DNA of 64,000 nt from Marinomonas aquiplantarum. Its GTDB lineage: Bacteria > Pseudomonadota > Gammaproteobacteria > Pseudomonadales > Marinomonadaceae. The number at the start of each line of letters is the position of its first letter. Within the stretch, counting starts at the first letter, position 1. Made by a program: the position numbers and the translations under genes. Under the pieces are notes generated by a model. It ran no database searches and was not told the DNA's origin. It saw nothing but the letters and a program-made list of their open reading frames with translations. Positions 25,306-32,986 of the stretch are shown piece by piece. The stretch is taken from NCBI RefSeq assembly GCF_003314975.1, contig NZ_QNRF01000005.1, positions 62,001-126,000 of the forward strand, given 5' to 3'.

Positions 25306-25845
25306 ATGAGTCGCGAAATTCATGAAATGGACAAAAGGTGTGTAAACAGGCATAACGAATTGGCTAAAAATTTTAATGTTATTAGTAATCAGCAGGCTAG
25401 AATGGTTAATAATGAAAATATAAAATTAGCTAAAGAGATGTTTACGCATTCTTATGAAAAAGGAAGCTCATATAGTAATTTGATAATAATAGCTGGATAT
25501 ATTGGTTTTTTTACTTTGTGGGGGAGTTTGAGGAAAGAATTACCAAGCTGGGCTATTTTGGTTTCTGGGTTTTGTATTTTATTATCTTTACTTATTTTTA
25601 TATGCTTTGAGCTGTATAAAATGATTGAGTTGTCGATTAAAATGAATCGTATTTCAAAACGCCTACAAAACTCATTTGAAAATACAATTGCTGAAGTTAA
25701 AATTATTGAAGAAAATAGTGCGCTAAGATCTAGTAGAGTATGGATATATACTCTTATACCAACAGTTTTTTTTGGTCTGAGTGCAGGTTTTGTTTTGTTG
25801 TATTGTTTTGTATCTGAGTTTTTGGTTTTAATTTTAAGTAAATAA
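25306..25845 (+). CDS. Membrane protein with cytoplasmic helix, cargo operon gene 1
   Basis: 179 residues. A charged N-terminal ~60 residues (helical, Asn/Lys-rich) is followed by transmembrane segments at about 64-80, 85-107 and 145-178, with a charged helix between. AGAGGAG lies 8 nt upstream. No family recognised. It is the first gene of an AT-rich plus-strand block with 25897 and 26837. A membrane component next to soluble partners is a common defence or toxin layout, but no direct evidence exists here. Confidence 0.6.
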   Translation: MSREIHEMDKRCVNRHNELAKNFNVISNQQARMVNNENIKLAKEMFTHSYEKGSSYSNLIIIAGYIGFFTLWGSLRKELPSWAILVSGFCILLSLLIFICFELYKMIELSIKMNRISKRLQNSFENTIAEVKIIEENSALRSSRVWIYTLIPTVFFGLSAGFVLLYCFVSEFLVLILSK

Positions 25846-25896
25846 AGGTTTTTAACATGTGTGTCCTGATAAGGTTGTTAGGCATGAGGAGATAGT

Positions 25897-26745
25897 GTGA
25901 ACCTAAACTCTGCAGAGATAGAAACGATTGGCTTATGTATAAGTCTTGAAGCGATAGATGAAGTAGTGAATCATGCTCTGCTAGATATTCGTACCAGTTC
26001 AAAGAACCCTGAGAACGCTGAAGTCTATTTTAAAGATTCCATACACCGATCATTATTTTTAATACGCTTCTTAGATTTTTCAGGAGAATCTGGCGATAGT
26101 AAATTAACAGGTGTAACTGGCTCTTGTATCAAAGTTCTCAAACATGCGTGTGAAAACAAGAATTTCAATATTCATGATAGTGTGGGTGAGCTGGATGTCG
26201 CATTGAAAAACCTAGATGACTGGTTGAACTTCAAGTTACCACTGAAGCTTTGGTTACCTACATTAGATCTCGAAGCAACAATTAATGTATCGAGGTTTGA
26301 TTTTCTGTATATCGCAGGAAATCACTCAAAGCATAATATTTCGAGGTTGACTGGCGTGTCTAAAAAGATACATAAGGTTTTAGCTGAGCACAATTATGAT
26401 GTACCTTTGGAGGTAATACCTCTTGCGCTAGAGGATTTTCAGGAACATCTATCAGAAAACTATTTCATATATTATGGTACATGGATGGTTCAGCTTTTGA
26501 ATGATGTGAGGTGGGGGATACAGAGGTACTTAGAGCCAATGTATAGTGCTTGCTATAAACAAGGTGATGATGGGGGCTCATATCAATATGAATATCCTCT
26601 AGACCTCCATAGTGAAGTTGCAAAGCAATGGTTTTGGCGTTTAATGAATCACATTCGGTCTAACCCATATGTGAATAAATTTTCTGCACCTTATTATCTA
26701 AAGGGTCAAAGCTCATTGGAACGGGGGGCTAGCGACTATGTCTAG
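25897..26745 (+). CDS. Unknown helical protein, cargo operon gene 2
   Basis: 282 residues starting at GTG 25897 with GAGGAG 5-6 nt upstream. It is mostly helical. The segment RFDFLYIAGNHSKHNISRL is the most distinctive and loosely recalls the histidine helix of HEPN domains, though the RN-x-H spacing is not canonical. No enzyme motif is certain. It lies 51 nt after the membrane protein and is probably co-transcribed. Confidence 0.6.
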   Translation: MNLNSAEIETIGLCISLEAIDEVVNHALLDIRTSSKNPENAEVYFKDSIHRSLFLIRFLDFSGESGDSKLTGVTGSCIKVLKHACENKNFNIHDSVGELDVALKNLDDWLNFKLPLKLWLPTLDLEATINVSRFDFLYIAGNHSKHNISRLTGVSKKIHKVLAEHNYDVPLEVIPLALEDFQEHLSENYFIYYGTWMVQLLNDVRWGIQRYLEPMYSACYKQGDDGGSYQYEYPLDLHSEVAKQWFWRLMNHIRSNPYVNKFSAPYYLKGQSSLERGASDYV

Positions 26746-26836
26746 TCATCTTATCTAGCGACATATTTTGCTGCGCTTGAAAGAACCAAGCTACACAAAA
26801 TATACCTGTTAGCAGTCTTTAATATATTGGAATCCC

Positions 26837-27334
26837 ATGATTAGTTCGCAAGAAATTTCTGAAATAGTAGAAAATGGTCGTGAAATTTTAGATATAATGC
26901 CTCCTATGCATGGAGGGTGTTTGTATATCAGTGCTATGTTAGTTGCAATGATTAATGATAACACTGAATTAGATGCAAAGTTAGTAACTGGAAGTTTGGT
27001 TGTAGAAGGTAAAACTATATTTAGCCATTCAAATATAGCCGGAATATTTTCTACTGGTAATGATGTTTTATCTAGTTGGGATGGACATGCTTGGGTTACT
27101 GTTTATGGCATTATTTTTGATTTTTCAATATTTAGAACTATCTACTCTGACCAAACACCAAAAAATATATCTGATCTTTTTATGAAAAAATTTGATGATG
27201 TTTCTTATTTAATTAGTCAACCTAACAAACTAAATGAAATAGGTGTGATTTATAATCAATGTGAGGAATTAACTAGCTCAAATGTTACTTCTTTAATACA
27301 AAGCGCTGATAAGCTGGGTTTAATAAACTACTAG
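26837..27334 (+). CDS. Predicted papain-like/transglutaminase-fold protein, cargo operon gene 3
   Basis: 165 residues. GGCLYISAML (C28), WDGHAWVTVYG (H84) and IFDFSIF (D95) have the order and local context of a Cys-His-Asp triad in papain-fold hydrolases and transglutaminase-like enzymes. The rest is helical. No signal peptide. It could be a protease or amide-cleaving effector activated by its neighbours. It lies 91 nt after the unknown helical gene and is followed by a strong hairpin. Confidence 0.55.
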   Translation: MISSQEISEIVENGREILDIMPPMHGGCLYISAMLVAMINDNTELDAKLVTGSLVVEGKTIFSHSNIAGIFSTGNDVLSSWDGHAWVTVYGIIFDFSIFRTIYSDQTPKNISDLFMKKFDDVSYLISQPNKLNEIGVIYNQCEELTSSNVTSLIQSADKLGLINY

Positions 27335-27393
27335 CAGGGTGCAAAACAGGACTAAAACAGTTTGTTACTCACCAGACAAAGCATGAGAGTTTA

Positions 27394-27429
27394 GGGGCAG
27401 ATGAAAGCCAGCAGTGTTTCATCTGTCCC
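27394..27429 (+). terminator. Hairpin closing the cargo block
   Basis: GGGGCAGATGAAA pairs with TTTCATCTGTCCC (13 bp with one G-U). It separates the cargo from the C4/Rha unit promoter at 27457. The left arm GGGGCAGATGAAA also occurs at about 32593 without its partner. Confidence 0.6.
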
Positions 27430-27456
27430 ATTATGACTTAATTTGATTTCTGAACA

Positions 27457-27571
27457 TTGACCCCACCCAAATCTTGATCTACCATTCTCCTTGCACTGGC
27501 AAATTCCAGTGCTCGGGATTGGCGTTCCGAAATCACAGCGGATACAGATGCCGCTTTAAAGCGGTTTTTTT
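27457..27571 (+). promoter_or_regulatory. C4/Rha leader copy 1: promoter, target site a1 and intrinsic terminator
   Basis: TTGACC (27457-27462) and TACCAT (27480-27485) are 17 nt apart. Then come a hairpin GCACTGG/CCAGTGC (27493-27512), target site a1 TTGGCGT (27519-27525) and a terminator CCGCTTTAAAGCGG plus seven T (27551-27571). The same order recurs at 34687 and 40473. A transcript must pass this terminator to reach the antirepressor gene. Confidence 0.75.
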
Positions 27572-27597
27572 GTGTCTGGCGCATAGCTTTCCTGTTA

Positions 27598-27672
27598 TGG
27601 GTAAGTTGTGCGGGGCGTCTTCGGACGCGCCAGCCCTGTGACTGGTACGCCAACCCGTATAGCTTGCCCACC
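27598..27672 (+). ncRNA. C4-type antisense RNA, copy 1
   Basis: The RNA is closed by TGGGTAAG/CTTGCCCA (27598-27605 with 27663-27670) around a GCGTC-TTCG-GACGC hairpin, about 73 nt in all. That is the size and layout of the P1/P7 c4 antisense RNA (about 77 nt). Its antisense segment a' ACGCCAA (27647-27653) is complementary to TTGGCGT both upstream (27519) and downstream (27677-27683), the latter beside GGTGG near the Rha ribosome binding site. In P1, c4 RNA pairs with such sites to block antirepressor translation. Assignment is from architecture; no covariance search was run. Confidence 0.75.
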
Positions 27673-27725
27673 TTAATTGGCGTTGAGGTGGTCTTACTTA
27701 TAAGGCAAATCACAGGAGGCCAAAT

Positions 27726-28328
27726 ATGGCTACGGACATTATCTCAAGCAATGACGCACCCGTTGTACAAATCACTAACGATCAAATCACCACCACTTCG
27801 ACTGATCTCGCAAAGTGCTTTCATAAGCGCCATGACAACATATTACGCAAAATAGAAAACCTAGAATGCAGTGCAGATTTTCATGCCCTCAATTTTGAGG
27901 AGATGATAATTGATGTGGAAGTAGGTAAGGGCGCAACTCGTCAAGATCGAGCGTATCGCATCACCCGCGACGGCTTCGTCTTCTTGGCCATGGGCTTCAC
28001 CGGCACCAAAGCCGCCCAATTCAAAGAAGCCTACATCAACGCGTTTAATCAGATGGAAAAACAACACAACGAGCAAAAACACCTTCCCGCGACCACCGAC
28101 AGTAACGCGGTCGCAGAAACGGACAAGTACCAACTGCTCAACAACATCGTGTCGTCCATGAAACTCACCAGCAACCCAGTCGTCTTACCCGCGAGTGAAA
28201 TCACCGACATGATACAAGCCATCCGACTCTACCAAACCCAAATCGCCCAGCTCCGCACCCCCGACTGGGTAAACGACAACATCACCCGCGTCAAAGACTA
28301 CGCCCAACGCAACTTCGTAGACTTCTAA
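27726..28328 (+). CDS. rha: Rha-family phage regulatory protein (antirepressor-like), copy 1
   Basis: 200 residues. The N-terminal Rha domain is clear: TSTDLAKCFHKRHDNILRKI, ALNFEEM, YRITRDGFVFLAMGFTGTKAAQFKEAYINAFNQMEKQ. The C-terminal ~70 residues (AIRLYQTQIAQLRTPDWVNDNITRVKD) are shared with the copy at 34955. AGGAGG precedes the ATG by 6 nt and lies beside the C4 target. Codon use changes abruptly near 27945: AT-rich before, C-rich after, suggesting in-gene recombination. Rha proteins interfere with phage regulation in other hosts. Confidence 0.85.
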   Translation: MATDIISSNDAPVVQITNDQITTTSTDLAKCFHKRHDNILRKIENLECSADFHALNFEEMIIDVEVGKGATRQDRAYRITRDGFVFLAMGFTGTKAAQFKEAYINAFNQMEKQHNEQKHLPATTDSNAVAETDKYQLLNNIVSSMKLTSNPVVLPASEITDMIQAIRLYQTQIAQLRTPDWVNDNITRVKDYAQRNFVDF

Positions 28329-28474
28329 GCGGTAAGCCTTTGCAGCAAACAAAAGCAAGCCTGCGAAAGTGGGCTTTAGTTGTTGCTTTTTCATGGGGTA
28401 TAGGGATAGTTTTACGATTGATGAATTTAAGAGTTGAACATGTTTCATACAAAATTATCTATTTTGGAGATGTA

Positions 28475-29149
28475 ATGGTTTCTTTAAAGGGAATCTTCCC
28501 TATGGATCTTCGATATCCGGGTATTGAGATTAAAGTTGAGTTAATTGTTTTACGTGCATATCTTTCTCAAATGGAAAAAGGCGTGAATTCAGTCTGTGAA
28601 AACTACATAATGGAAGAAGAAAAAACATTTAAAGATGCTGAGTACTATGAATATCAGCATGTTTATAATATAGCTGAAGATGAACTCCCACGAATTATTA
28701 GAATGCCATTCGTGGTTTCGATATATGCTCTTTTCGAAAATTCGGTTGAACGATTGTTAGATTATGCAAAGATAAAAGAAAATAACGAGCTATCTCTTAA
28801 AGATATAAATGGAAGAAGCCCTTTATCTAAACAAAATAAATATATGAAGCATGTTTTAGGATATGACTATCAGTTTTCCAGTGCGATCATGAATAAAATA
28901 AATAATATATCTAAAGTACGGAATTATGTTGCTCATGCTAATGGTAATATTAGTAATATTAGTAAAGAAAAAATTATAGAATTAGAAAAAATTGCTGATG
29001 AAGTTGTCGGTCTTACAGTTGATCCAAAATTTATTGATATTTCTTATGATTACTTGATTCATTCTATGGAAACTATTGAATCAACTTTGAAGGATTTAAT
29101 GAACTACATGGAATCTAAGTATGGTATTGGCCAAACAGTAAGAAATTAA
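28475..29149 (+). CDS. HEPN-domain protein with RNxxxH motif
   Basis: 224 residues from the ATG at 28475 (GGAG 5 nt upstream; the frame is open to 28340 but without a ribosome binding site). It is helical throughout. ISKVRNYVAHANG gives the HEPN ribonuclease signature R149-N-x3-H154. A family-typical earlier helix, SIYALFENSVERLLD, is also present. HEPN ribonucleases with this layout act in abortive infection and toxin systems. It is AT-rich and sits alone between the Rha gene and the tail gene U, with a terminator after it. No obvious antitoxin is adjacent. Confidence 0.7.
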   Translation: MVSLKGIFPMDLRYPGIEIKVELIVLRAYLSQMEKGVNSVCENYIMEEEKTFKDAEYYEYQHVYNIAEDELPRIIRMPFVVSIYALFENSVERLLDYAKIKENNELSLKDINGRSPLSKQNKYMKHVLGYDYQFSSAIMNKINNISKVRNYVAHANGNISNISKEKIIELEKIADEVVGLTVDPKFIDISYDYLIHSMETIESTLKDLMNYMESKYGIGQTVRN

Positions 29150-29214
29150 AATTTAGCGTTACAGCAAACGTCAGATAACCCCCTGAACCTCTGCACCCCA
29201 AACCAAACACCCCC

Positions 29215-29241
29215 AAGCCCATCCTTCTGATGGGCTTTTTC
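29215..29241 (+). terminator. Intrinsic terminator before tail gene U
   Basis: AGCCCATC-CTTCT-GATGGGCT stem with TTTTT. It separates the cargo from the tail genes, so U-X-D need a promoter of their own or antitermination. Confidence 0.85.
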
Positions 29242-29276
29242 GTTTCTGTCTTTCCATTTTTATCTAAGGAGTAATC

Positions 29277-29669
29277 ATGCGTCAGATGATGTCGCTCGGT
29301 GGTTTTGTGTTTTCGCTGAGCGAAGGCACGCCATACGAGGGTTTGCAGCGCACTAGCGACGGCGGTTGGGTCGCGGTGGCGCGATACGGTCAAAAGCCGA
29401 TGAGCCAAAACACCGGCCAACAGTTGGAAAACATCACCGTCACAGGCACGTGGTTTCAAGGGGAGGGCATGACCAATCTAAATGCCTTGCGCACCTTGCA
29501 AAGCAAACGAGAGCCTTTGGTGCTGGCCGATGGCTACGGCAACAACTTAGGCCAATGGACCATCAAACGCTTGCAAGAAAAACAAGATAAGATCATCGAC
29601 GACGGCACCGCCTTCGTCCTCGCTTTCACCCTAGAGCTAGAAGAGTACGCCAATGACAACCATCCGTAG
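29277..29669 (+). CDS. U: Phage tail protein U
   Basis: 130 residues. MSLGGFVFSLSEGTPYEGLQRTSDGGWV, TGQQLENITVTGTWF and the end KIIDDGTAFVLAFTLELEEY are typical of P2 gpU. AAGGAG lies 5 nt upstream. Its end overlaps X. It is normally adjacent to the tape measure; here about 6 kb of cargo separates them. Confidence 0.9.
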   Translation: MRQMMSLGGFVFSLSEGTPYEGLQRTSDGGWVAVARYGQKPMSQNTGQQLENITVTGTWFQGEGMTNLNALRTLQSKREPLVLADGYGNNLGQWTIKRLQEKQDKIIDDGTAFVLAFTLELEEYANDNHP

Positions 29670-29862
29670 CCGCGACGGCGACACCATATCCAACATTCTG
29701 TGGATCGCCCTAAAACGCAATGACGACGAAGCAGAAGAAGCCTTGTTCGAACTCAACCCCGGCATAGAAGCCTACGGGCCGGTGCTTCCCGCTGGCGTTG
29801 TGATCCAAATCCCCACCTTGTCAGAAAAAGCAGCCGAGACGGTAACCAACATATGGGACTAG
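29653..29862 (+). CDS. X: Phage tail protein X
   Basis: 69 residues. TIRSRDGDTISNILWIALKRND and VLPAGVVIQIPTL form the LysM-like fold of P2 gpX, which binds at the baseplate hub. It overlaps U by 17 nt and D by 10 nt. Confidence 0.9.
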   Translation: MTTIRSRDGDTISNILWIALKRNDDEAEEALFELNPGIEAYGPVLPAGVVIQIPTLSEKAAETVTNIWD

Positions 29863-30872
29863 ACAAACCATCCAACTATTTGCCAAGAGTGCGCGTGAGC
29901 GGAGCAGGCGAGCGCATCATCAATAACCTCCTAACCTTGTGGGAGCGCATCGACGCCGCAGGCACGCAAAGCGACCAACTCACCTTGCACATCGACACCA
30001 CAGGGCAAACAGGCTTGCCCAAAGAGGGCGCGGTGCTCACGTGGCAAGAAGGCTACGGCGACAACCTGATCGACAAAGGCCAGTTCAAAATTACCCGCAT
30101 CGTGCCGAAGCTGTTTCCGCCCAGCGTGACCATAGTGGCGACCGCCGCACCGTTTCAGGTGGACGACAACACCGGCTTTAAAGAACGCCGCACACGCACC
30201 TTCGAAAACGTCAGCCTTGCCGACCTGTTCCGCCACGTCGTCACGCCCCACGGATTCAGCCCACGGGTGGCCAAAGAGTTTGAAAGCCTCACTATCGAAC
30301 ACCTAGACCAAATCGACGAAACCGACAGCGCCTTTCTGGCGCGTATCGCGCGGGAACGAGACGCCATCGCCAAACCCGTCAACGACCTGTACGTACTCGC
30401 CAAGCGCGGCCAGGTGAAAACCATCACAGGGCAAGCCATCCCGCCTGTAGTGGTGACCTTGCCAAGCAACAACGCCCCAAGCGAACAGGCGCGCTTCATC
30501 AACGCCCAACTCGACAGACCCAGCCGCCAGCGCATAAAAGGCGTAAAAGCCAACTGGACAAACAGCAACACAGGGGAAGAACACACCGTCGCCGTCGGAA
30601 CCGCACCGTTCAAAAAACTACGCCAAACCTACGACAACCAAGCCAACGCAACCCAAGCCTGCCAAGAAGAACTCATCAAAAACCAACGCCAAGGCACCAG
30701 CGTACACCTAGAACTCCCCGGCAACCCCAAACTCGTTGCCGAAGGCATCCTTACCCTAAACCACACCTTCCCAGCCGAAATGCGCGGCAACTGGTCCATC
30801 GATAAAGTCACCGCCCGAGGCGACAGCAAAGCAGGGTACAGGTGTTCGGTTGTGGCGAGTGAGGTGGTTTGA
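29853..30872 (+). CDS. D: Tail hub protein D (late control D protein family)
   Basis: 339 residues. DQLTLHIDTTGQTGLPKEGAVLTWQEGY, the SLADLFRHVVTPHGFSPRV block and the C-terminal CSVVASEVV match P2 gpD, the trimeric hub to which the spike attaches. Its last ~260 bp are duplicated at 31512 (with extra 3' flanking sequence) and 32632. Top-strand C-rich composition matches FI to T, so U-X-D belong to the same ancestral block. Confidence 0.9.
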   Translation: MGLDKPSNYLPRVRVSGAGERIINNLLTLWERIDAAGTQSDQLTLHIDTTGQTGLPKEGAVLTWQEGYGDNLIDKGQFKITRIVPKLFPPSVTIVATAAPFQVDDNTGFKERRTRTFENVSLADLFRHVVTPHGFSPRVAKEFESLTIEHLDQIDETDSAFLARIARERDAIAKPVNDLYVLAKRGQVKTITGQAIPPVVVTLPSNNAPSEQARFINAQLDRPSRQRIKGVKANWTNSNTGEEHTVAVGTAPFKKLRQTYDNQANATQACQEELIKNQRQGTSVHLELPGNPKLVAEGILTLNHTFPAEMRGNWSIDKVTARGDSKAGYRCSVVASEVV

Positions 30873-30970
30873 GGGGTTTTTATTGGCAGATGGTGTGAAA
30901 GTGCTTAGTATCAAAGAATAAGGGTTTATAGCCAAGAAATAGCAGGCTGTAGGTAAATGACTAAACGCGC

Positions 30971-31459
30971 ATGCGCACTATTGAAATAAGCATGAAAAAA
31001 ATGAGTCATATCGAAAATGTAATGGGATTATGGAAGGAAGGTTTTCTCACAAATGAGGACGTTATTGCTTGGGCAGACCAACAAATTCTTATTGAAGACG
31101 AGCCGTCAGAGGCATTAATGGACTTATCAGTAAAAGGACCAGAATTTTGCTCTAAAAAGCCTTGGTATGAATTTCCTTCTGCTAAAACCTTCTCATTCTC
31201 TGAATCATTTGCATTGCGTGCTTCTAAGTTAGATATTGAAAACAATACAGAAATAGAGTGCTTTATAGAATGGCTTATAGATGCCTCCATGTGTGAAGAT
31301 TTAGAACTCCCAGAAGTCTCTTTCGGATATAACGTTGATCATTATGCGTGGAATTTTCAGCTAGCAATAAAGTATTTTAAGGAAAACATTCAAGAACTAT
31401 TACCAAATTGTCGGGACCGTGCAAATAGTTTAGGTGCTCAATACTTAATAAAGCCATAG
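30971..31459 (+). CDS. Unknown cargo protein between gpD and its first 3' duplicate
   Basis: Up to 162 residues. The start is uncertain (ATGs at 30971, 30992 and 31001; no clear ribosome binding site). The opening GLWKEGFLTNEDVIAWADQQI with acidic helical remainder recalls small immunity-type proteins, but I cannot assign a family. Composition is AT-rich, unlike gpD. It stands alone between the gpD stop and a decayed copy of the gpD end. Confidence 0.55.
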   Translation: MRTIEISMKKMSHIENVMGLWKEGFLTNEDVIAWADQQILIEDEPSEALMDLSVKGPEFCSKKPWYEFPSAKTFSFSESFALRASKLDIENNTEIECFIEWLIDASMCEDLELPEVSFGYNVDHYAWNFQLAIKYFKENIQELLPNCRDRANSLGAQYLIKP

Positions 31460-31511
31460 TAGAATTTTGAGGCAAATAAAAAATAATACTTAATTTTTAT
31501 TGATTCTAAAT

Positions 31512-31771
31512 AACTCCGCCAAAGCTACGACAGCCAACCCAACGCCAAGGCACCAGCGTACAACTAGAACTCCCCGGCAACCCCAAACTCGTTGCCGAAG
31601 GTATCCTCACCCTAAACCACACCTTACCACCCGAAATGCGCGGCAACTGGTCCATCGACAAAGTCACCGCCCGCGGCGACAACAAAGCAGGGTATCGGTG
31701 TTCTATTGTTGCAAGTGAGGTGGTTTGAGGTTTTTTTATTGGCAGAAGGGGGGAAAGTGCTTAGTATCAAA
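31512..31771 (+). pseudogene. Duplicated 3' end of gene D (remnant 1)
   Basis: About 215 bp match the end of D, including LELPGNPKLVAEGILTLNH-type sequence and the VASEVV stop, with an internal deletion of about 39 bp. Similarity extends some 43 bp beyond the stop (AAAGTGCTTAGTATCAAA is shared), so the copied unit included 3' flanking DNA. It has no start and cannot make a hub protein. Confidence 0.85.
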
Positions 31772-31812
31772 TGATCACGATATCAGCAGCTTACGTTAAA
31801 AGGGAAATGTAG

Positions 31813-32211
31813 ATGGTAGGTGAATCTAAAAACTTAAGTGAAGGGATTACTCCCGAAGAACTGCATAAAGATAGAACTATGAAGCTAATATCTTTTTCTA
31901 TAAAGAAAAAGACCTTTTCTGTTGGAGAGGCTTTGAACGAAACTGGAATGGGTTTTTCAGAATTTGTAACGACAGGGCAAGCTATTTATACCCTCGATTC
32001 CAATGTTTCGCATGAGATGGACTCTAGTGAAGTTCGAAATTGGAATTTAAAACCGGATGCATTGTTTGGTTACATGGGGCTCATTGAATTCGAGCACTCG
32101 GTGAAGTCAGCACAACAAGCCAAGAATATTGCCATATGGTCAATCTTTATTTCAGGTATTTTGGCTGTGGGATCATTGGGCACCTCTTTATATAGTATCT
32201 TTTTTAATTGA
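31813..32211 (+). CDS. Cargo protein with C-terminal membrane anchor
   Basis: 132 residues. A soluble N-terminal ~100 residues (KKKTFSVGEALNETGMGFSEF) ends in one hydrophobic helix, IAIWSIFISGILAVGSLGTSLYSIFF. GGGA lies about 9 nt before the ATG. It is the first gene of a two-gene block between gpD remnants 1 and 2. Function unknown; tail-anchored effectors or immunity proteins have this shape. Confidence 0.55.
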   Translation: MVGESKNLSEGITPEELHKDRTMKLISFSIKKKTFSVGEALNETGMGFSEFVTTGQAIYTLDSNVSHEMDSSEVRNWNLKPDALFGYMGLIEFEHSVKSAQQAKNIAIWSIFISGILAVGSLGTSLYSIFFN

Positions 32212-32284
32212 TCGTATAGAATTATAGAAACTGTAGAGATAAATGGGGCTGAGCCCCTTAATTGCTTTCAGGAGTGCAGATTAA

Positions 32285-32572
32285 GTGAACGTAGTAGAAC
32301 ACAGTCCGGCGGCATGGTTTCTCTTGGAACAAGATGACGAGTACTATATCGATGTAAACTGTAGCAGTGGTTTGGTGGGCTTCTCAGTTCTCGTTCAACT
32401 CAATGGCTCTGAGAAAACGAATTATAAGAATCAAGGGGTTGAATTTATAAATGGTTTGGCCGAGGTCATTGCAGATAAAGCCGAGTTAAATCATCCGCGA
32501 AACATCAAAAACAATGAGCTCCTGAACATAGTTCATGAGTCAATAATGTCATGGAAGCAGTTACAAACATAA
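32285..32572 (+). CDS. Small acidic cargo protein
   Basis: 95 residues from GTG 32285 (AGGAG 9 nt upstream). VVEHSPAAWFLLEQDDEYYIDVNCSSGLVGFSVLVQLN is a short beta domain, followed by a helical tail ending IMSWKQLQT. It resembles small immunity-type proteins in size and acidity. Unknown family. Probably co-transcribed with the membrane-anchored gene 73 nt upstream. Confidence 0.55.
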   Translation: MNVVEHSPAAWFLLEQDDEYYIDVNCSSGLVGFSVLVQLNGSEKTNYKNQGVEFINGLAEVIADKAELNHPRNIKNNELLNIVHESIMSWKQLQT

Positions 32573-32631
32573 CTATAGAATTTGGAGAATTTGGGGGCAG
32601 ATGAAAAATAGCGCCTAATCTTCATCGGCCT

Positions 32632-32893
32632 CAAAAAACTGCGCCAAACCTACGACAGCCAAGCCAACGCCCAACAAGCCTGCCAAGACGACCTCATCAA
32701 AAGCCAACGCCAAGGCACCAGCGTCACCCTCGACTTACCAGGCAACCCCAAACTCGTTGCCGAAGGCATCCTCACCCTAAACGACACCTTCCCACCCGAA
32801 ATGCGCGGCAACTGGTCCATCGACAAAGTCACCGCCCGCGGCGACAGCAAAGCAGGGTATCGGTGTAGCGTGGTGGCTACACAACCTGCCTGA
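32632..32893 (+). pseudogene. Duplicated 3' end of gene D (remnant 2)
   Basis: 262 bp starting at the CAAAAAACT block and running to a stop at 32891-32893. Unlike remnant 1 it keeps the full region that remnant 1 lost. It differs at the very end (VVATQPA instead of VVASEVV) and lacks the post-stop flank. It carries no start codon or ribosome binding site. Confidence 0.85.
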
Positions 32894-32986
32894 TTAAATT
32901 ATTGTGATATCGCTCTGAATGGACTTTTCAATGCTGTGCGAATCTTGTACTTTAAAGATTGTGTAAAAATTGCTTAAGGAATGGCT

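Noticed and set aside
31512..32893. gpD remnants as swappable alternative C termini, like invertible fibre cassettes
   Set aside because: They are in the same orientation, encode nearly the same end, concern the hub and not the fibre, and no invertase or crossover sites were seen.
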